From: Balneolales bacterium
GTDB taxonomy: Bacteria; Bacteroidota; Rhodothermia; Balneolales; Natronogracilivirgulaceae
Reading direction: 5' to 3'
DNA length: 10,006 nt
Assembly: GCA_007135895.1 (NCBI GenBank)
Contig: SLHZ01000056.1
Location: 1-10,006, forward strand
Part shown: positions 7,400 to 10,006 of the stretch, piece by piece
How the letters are laid out: each line of letters begins with the position of its first letter
Position numbering within the stretch: the first letter of the stretch is position 1
Position numbers and translations under genes: made by a program
The notes under the pieces: model-generated
The model's database searches: none
What the model saw: only the letters and a program-made list of their open reading frames with translations
Told to the model about the DNA's origin: nothing

Positions 7400-8891
7400 T
7401 CCTTTCGCTACCAATATTTTGCTCAATTCCCGCCAGTTCTTCCAGTTTTCGGATAATCTGACGCAGTTCAACGGCCTGTGCCGAGAGTTCTTCGGCGGAA
7501 CTGGCGGTTTCTTCGGAACCGGCCGCATTGCGCTGGACCACCTTGTCCATTTCAGCCATAACATCATTGAGCTCACGAATACCGGTGGCCTGTTCTTTTG
7601 CGGCAACGGCAATCTCTTTGACCAGCACGCTGACTTCACCGGAACTTGTCTTGATATGTTCCAGTTTCTCCGAAACCTCCGAAGCCACCGTGGTTCCACT
7701 TTCGGTATTCTGTCTTGATCTTTGTATAAGTTCCGAAGTACTTCCGGCAGCTTCGGCGCTTCGCTGCGCCAGTTTTCGCACCTCTTCTGCTACAACGGCA
7801 AAACCTTTTCCGGCATCACCGGCACGAGCGGCTTCCACCGCGGCGTTGAGAGCCAGAAGATTGGTCTGGAACGCGATGTCATCAATATTTCTGATAATTT
7901 TCGAAGTTTCGTCTGAGGACTTGCGTATCTCTTCCATGGCTGAAGACATTCGTTGCATGGCCTCAATGCCTTCGGCCACAATGGGGCCCGCTCTATCCAT
8001 GGCCAACTCCGCCTGTCCGGCATTCTCTGCCGTTTGTTGCGTTTGGGTGGACATCTGTTCCAGGGAAGATGTCGTCTCCTGAAGTCCGGAGGCCTGCTGG
8101 CTGGAGCTCTCGGATAGATCCTGGCTGGCTTTGGAAAGCTCACCGGAGGAGGAATGAACCTGATCAGCGCCGGTGGTCAGAGCTTCGATGATACTTTTCA
8201 GTCTATTGCTCAGCCTGTTGCTGAATAACCAGGCCACCGCTCCCCCCAGCGCCAGAAAAAGCAGCAGCAGCAATACCGAGCTCCTGATCATGCTTGCACG
8301 GGCGCTGGAAATAATCTGGTTTACCTCAGTCATGGGAATGCCGACGAACAGGATGCCGATCACTTCGTTGCGATCATTGAGGAGAGGATCATAGGCAGTC
8401 AGATACGGATTACCCAGAATATTTGCCGGACCCACATACAAAGTCCGGTTCATGACCGGCTGATAGGCATCACTATCCGTACCCAGCATGGTTCCCACTG
8501 CTCTTTCACCATCCGCCCTCCGGATATTGGTACTCACTCGCAGAAAATCATTGCCGCTTCTTTGAAAGATGGTGGCTACCACATCAAGATCAGATGAAAA
8601 ACGGTCAATCAGTCCGTGCCGGCCTTCCAGAAGACGGCCTTCCCCATCGACCAATTGGCCCTGATCCATTGAGAGACGGCCGAAATAGTCATTCACATAC
8701 ACTCGCAAGGCATGAACATCGCCATTGAGTTTCATCGCCAGGGTATGATCGGTCACTGCGACCTGGCCTTTCCCTGCAGTATATACAAGGACAACAGATA
8801 TCAAGATGGAAATACCAACAAGCAGTGACAAAGTCATCAGAAGCAGCTGCGATTTCAGTGTCCATTCTGCTTTATTATTACTTTTTTTCAT
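7365..8891 (-). CDS. Methyl-accepting chemotaxis protein with periplasmic Cache sensor
   Basis: This is an inner-membrane chemoreceptor of 508 residues. It senses a ligand outside the membrane and controls CheA/CheW in the cytoplasm. Transmembrane helix 1 spans about 16-38 and helix 2 about 202-224. The loop between (about 43-195) matches the Cache_3-Cache_2 type, with [20 protein letters not shown] (104-123) and [11 protein letters not shown] near the second helix. The long cytoplasmic coiled coil has a canonical tip, [20 protein letters not shown] (339-358) followed by [20 protein letters not shown] (361-380). Probable methylation segments are [13 protein letters not shown] (268-280) and [12 protein letters not shown] (458-469). 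Only about 34 residues separate helix 2 from the [11 protein letters not shown] segment, so a normal HAMP domain is lacking. The C terminus (KLPEPAP) has no NWETF-like CheR/CheB tether. The start ATG has a good AGGA site seven bases upstream. The ligand is unknown; Cache sensors of this type often bind small organic acids. Confidence 0.95.
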   Translation of the reverse strand: MKKSNNKAEWTLKSQLLLMTLSLLVGISILISVVLVYTAGKGQVAVTDHTLAMKLNGDVHALRVYVNDYFGRLSMDQGQLVDGEGRLLEGRHGLIDRFSSDLDVVATIFQRSGNDFLRVSTNIRRADGERAVGTMLGTDSDAYQPVMNRTLYVGPANILGNPYLTAYDPLLNDRNEVIGILFVGIPMTEVNQIISSARASMIRSSVLLLLLFLALGGAVAWLFSNRLSNRLKSIIEALTTGADQVHSSSGELSKASQDLSESSSQQASGLQETTSSLEQMSTQTQQTAENAGQAELAMDRAGPIVAEGIEAMQRMSSAMEEIRKSSDETSKIIRNIDDIAFQTNLLALNAAVEAARAGDAGKGFAVVAEEVRKLAQRSAEAAGSTSELIQRSRQNTESGTTVASEVSEKLEHIKTSSGEVSVLVKEIAVAAKEQATGIRELNDVMAEMDKVVQRNAAGSEETASSAEELSAQAVELRQIIRKLEELAGIEQNIGSERTTAPKLPEPAP

Positions 8892-8945
8892 AACCAGTCC
8901 TTTTAGAAAATGGTTGACCTGCTCATTCGATTTTAATAGAAATAC

Positions 8946-8983
8946 TTATTCTGAAGTAAGTGGAAAAATTATTCCGAAGTCAG
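8946..8983. repeat. Imperfect 15-bp direct repeat pair upstream of the chemoreceptor gene
   Basis: TTATTCTGAAGTAAG (8946-8960) recurs as TTATTCCGAAGTCAG (8969-8983) with two mismatches, the starts 23 bp apart. The first copy, with the preceding C, is itself a near-palindrome (CTTA...TAAG). They lie 55-92 bp upstream of the chemoreceptor start codon, where a pair of regulator sites would be plausible. Confidence 0.4.
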
Positions 8984-9003
8984 CCGCTGAAAAACCACCG
9001 TTC

Positions 9004-9098
9004 GGAGAACCCTTTCTTCGTATGGAGAACCTTTCTTCGCATGAAGAACCTTTCTTCGCATGGAGAACCTTTCTTCGCATGAAGAACCCTTTGTTACT
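9004..9098. repeat. Tandem array of 19-bp units
   Basis: Four full units start at 9004 (20 bp, one extra C), 9024, 9043 and 9062, followed by a partial fifth at 9081. The consensus is GRAGAACCTTTCTTCGCAT, with R alternating G, G, A, G, A. Units carrying A form a GAAGAA/TTCTTC dyad around CCT, and unit junctions form CTTC-GCAT-GAAG. The array can therefore fold into alternative small hairpins on either strand. The near identity of the units implies recent expansion by slippage or recombination. Confidence 0.9.
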
Positions 9099-9208
9099 CA
9101 TAGTTGTACCATGCACTTCTATGAGCGCTTTTCACTGAGCCGTCCTATAAACCGTATGATAAAATAACACGTTACCCGGATTATCGGCCAGAAATATAAT
9201 TTTTAAAT

Positions 9209-9242
9209 ACTTTTCTGAGTATCAATACTTTTCAGAAAAAGT
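9209..9242 (-). terminator. Possible weak terminator after undecaprenyl-diphosphatase gene
   Basis: ACTTTTCTGA (9209-9218) is complementary to TCAGAAAAAGT (9232-9242) with a single bulged base and a 13-nt loop. The loop contains a further small dyad, AGTAT-CA-ATACT (9219-9230). It begins 26 bp beyond the stop codon of the minus-strand uppP gene. The stem is AT-rich and the sequence after it (ATTTAAAAATTATATTT on the minus strand) has no clean U-run, so termination is only a guess. A direct repeat AATACTTTTC (9206-9215 and 9224-9233) overlaps it. Confidence 0.25.
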
Positions 9243-9267
9243 AAAACAACCCGAAAATGCCAACACC

Positions 9268-10006
9268 CTAGCAGTAATAGGCGAAATAATGAATCTTCTC
9301 TCTCTTGAGAAGAATGATGAGGTATTTCAGGGCGAAGTAGCCCGAGATGAACGAGGTGAAGAATCCAATCAACAGACTGATATACGTCTCTGATCCGACA
9401 CCGGAACCGACAATACGAGTGAGGTCGTAAAGCATTGCACCACCCAGAACCGGAAGCACCATCAAAAAGGAGAAATTGGCCACACTGTCCCTGTTCACAC
9501 CGCTGAAAAGGCCTGCCGATATAGTCGACCCGGATCGGCTGATGCCCGGTAAAAGAGCAAAGGCCTGCGCAACGCCCATGATCATCCCTCTTTTCACATC
9601 CACCTCTTTTTGCGGGTTAACTACAAACCGGGTGGAAAAAAGCAGCAGGCCGGTAATAAGCAGCATGCAGGAAACCACAAAAGGATTGAAGAAAAGAGCT
9701 TCAATATGATCTTTCAACAGGATATAGGCCAGTCCGGCAGGTATCATGCTCAACAGGATAATCATGCTGATTCGGGTGCTTTCATCATGCATGAACCGCC
9801 GGGTTCGAAACCCCTCGGGCGAAAAGCTCCGGAGCAGGTCTCCCAGCATATTGCCAATCCGCTGACGAAAATAGACCACAATGCTGCAAAAGGAGCCAAA
9901 ATGCACGACAATTTCAAAAGTTATTCCCGGTGCCAGATCCGTTTGCATCAAAGCGCTGGCCAGAGCCAGATGTCCAGAGCTGCTGACCGGAAGAAATTCA
10001 GTGACA
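9268..10006 (-). CDS. uppP: Undecaprenyl-diphosphatase (UppP/BacA), 5' end beyond window
   Basis: This integral membrane enzyme dephosphorylates undecaprenyl diphosphate to the monophosphate lipid carrier used for peptidoglycan and other surface polymers; excess enzyme gives bacitracin resistance. The frame is open to the right edge and begins there with VTEFLPVSSSGHL (codons from 10005 down), the first signature of the family, including its conserved Glu. The second signature, LLPGISRSGS, has its PGISRSG core at 9529-9549. Several hydrophobic helices follow, for example ISMIILLSMIPAGLAYILL and YISLLIGFFTSFISGYFAL. About 245 residues are visible; the family is usually near 260-280, so only about 20 N-terminal residues are missing. 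An internal TTG/ATG pair near 9946-9951 is not the start, because the first signature lies upstream of it. The gene ends with TAG at 9268-9270. Confidence 0.95.
   Translation of the reverse strand, partial: VTEFLPVSSSGHLALASALMQTDLAPGITFEIVVHFGSFCSIVVYFRQRIGNMLGDLLRSFSPEGFRTRRFMHDESTRISMIILLSMIPAGLAYILLKDHIEALFFNPFVVSCMLLITGLLLFSTRFVVNPQKEVDVKRGMIMGVAQAFALLPGISRSGSTISAGLFSGVNRDSVANFSFLMVLPVLGGAMLYDLTRIVGSGVGSETYISLLIGFFTSFISGYFALKYLIILLKREKIHYFAYYC

Larger units (their letters stand above)
8892..9267. other. Non-coding intergenic region of 376 bp with repeats
   Basis: No coding region is supported here. The region lies upstream of the chemoreceptor gene and downstream of the undecaprenyl-diphosphatase gene, both on the minus strand, so it should hold the chemoreceptor promoter and any terminator of the other gene. 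It contains an imperfect direct repeat pair (8946-8960 and 8969-8983), the 19-bp tandem array (9004-9098) and an AT-rich dyad (9209-9242). The 19-bp period is not a multiple of three, which argues against translation through the array. Confidence 0.7.

Noticed and set aside
7284..8394. Plus-strand ORFs opposite the chemoreceptor
   Set aside because: The minus-strand frame encodes a complete canonical chemoreceptor; the opposite frames are low-complexity shadows of its Ala/Ser/Glu-rich coiled coil.
8806..9138. Plus-strand ORF of 110 codons crossing the 19-bp array
   Set aside because: It begins inside the chemoreceptor gene in antisense. The 19-bp period shifts frame at each unit, so the translated repeat is not a real peptide repeat.
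1..10006. Complete defence system, transposon, prophage or biosynthetic cluster
   Set aside because: No nuclease, transposase, integrase, toxin-antitoxin pair, reverse transcriptase or core biosynthetic enzyme was recognised in any substantial frame.

Overview
The window comes from a Gram-negative bacterium of moderate GC content. It is most probably a member of the Bacteroidota/Rhodothermota/Balneolota superphylum. The best clue is the large secreted protease, which ends in a type IX secretion sorting domain with the YPNPFNPST signature common in Balneolota, Rhodothermota and Ignavibacteria. Weak Shine-Dalgarno sequences at most starts fit that assignment. This placement is inference; no rRNA or other marker gene is present.

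Layout from left to right. Bases 1-147 are a tandem array of seven 21-bp units. The array lies just upstream of a plus-strand ABC transporter ATPase (193-1251) of the Fe3+/spermidine/sugar importer class. That gene runs tail-to-tail into a very large minus-strand gene (1244-6406), and the two stop codons overlap by 8 bp. The large gene encodes a roughly 1720-residue exported subtilisin-family protease. Its modules are a signal peptide, S8 domain, C-terminal jelly roll, three LamG modules alternating with FN3-like modules, two more FN3 domains and a T9SS sorting domain. In the S8 domain the expected catalytic Asp appears as Glu. A 174-bp divergent intergenic region with a perfect 11-bp AT-rich dyad separates the protease from a plus-strand gene (6581-7399) for an unrecognised, probably exported protein. 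That gene in turn overlaps, again tail-to-tail and by 35 bp, a minus-strand Cache-type chemoreceptor (7365-8891). A 376-bp non-coding stretch (8892-9267) with a 19-bp tandem array and several dyads follows. The window closes with the 3' part of a minus-strand undecaprenyl-diphosphatase gene (9268 to beyond the right edge).

The genes do not form one pathway. The only pair with a plausible functional link is the secreted protease and the divergently transcribed exported protein, which share an upstream region. The other genes cover nutrient or metal import (ABC ATPase), chemotaxis (chemoreceptor) and cell-wall lipid carrier recycling (UppP). No complete defence system, mobile element, CRISPR array, tRNA or rRNA was seen. 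The most distinctive features are the two unrelated short tandem arrays, the two overlapping convergent gene pairs, the Asp-to-Glu difference in the protease and the possible protease/partner pair.
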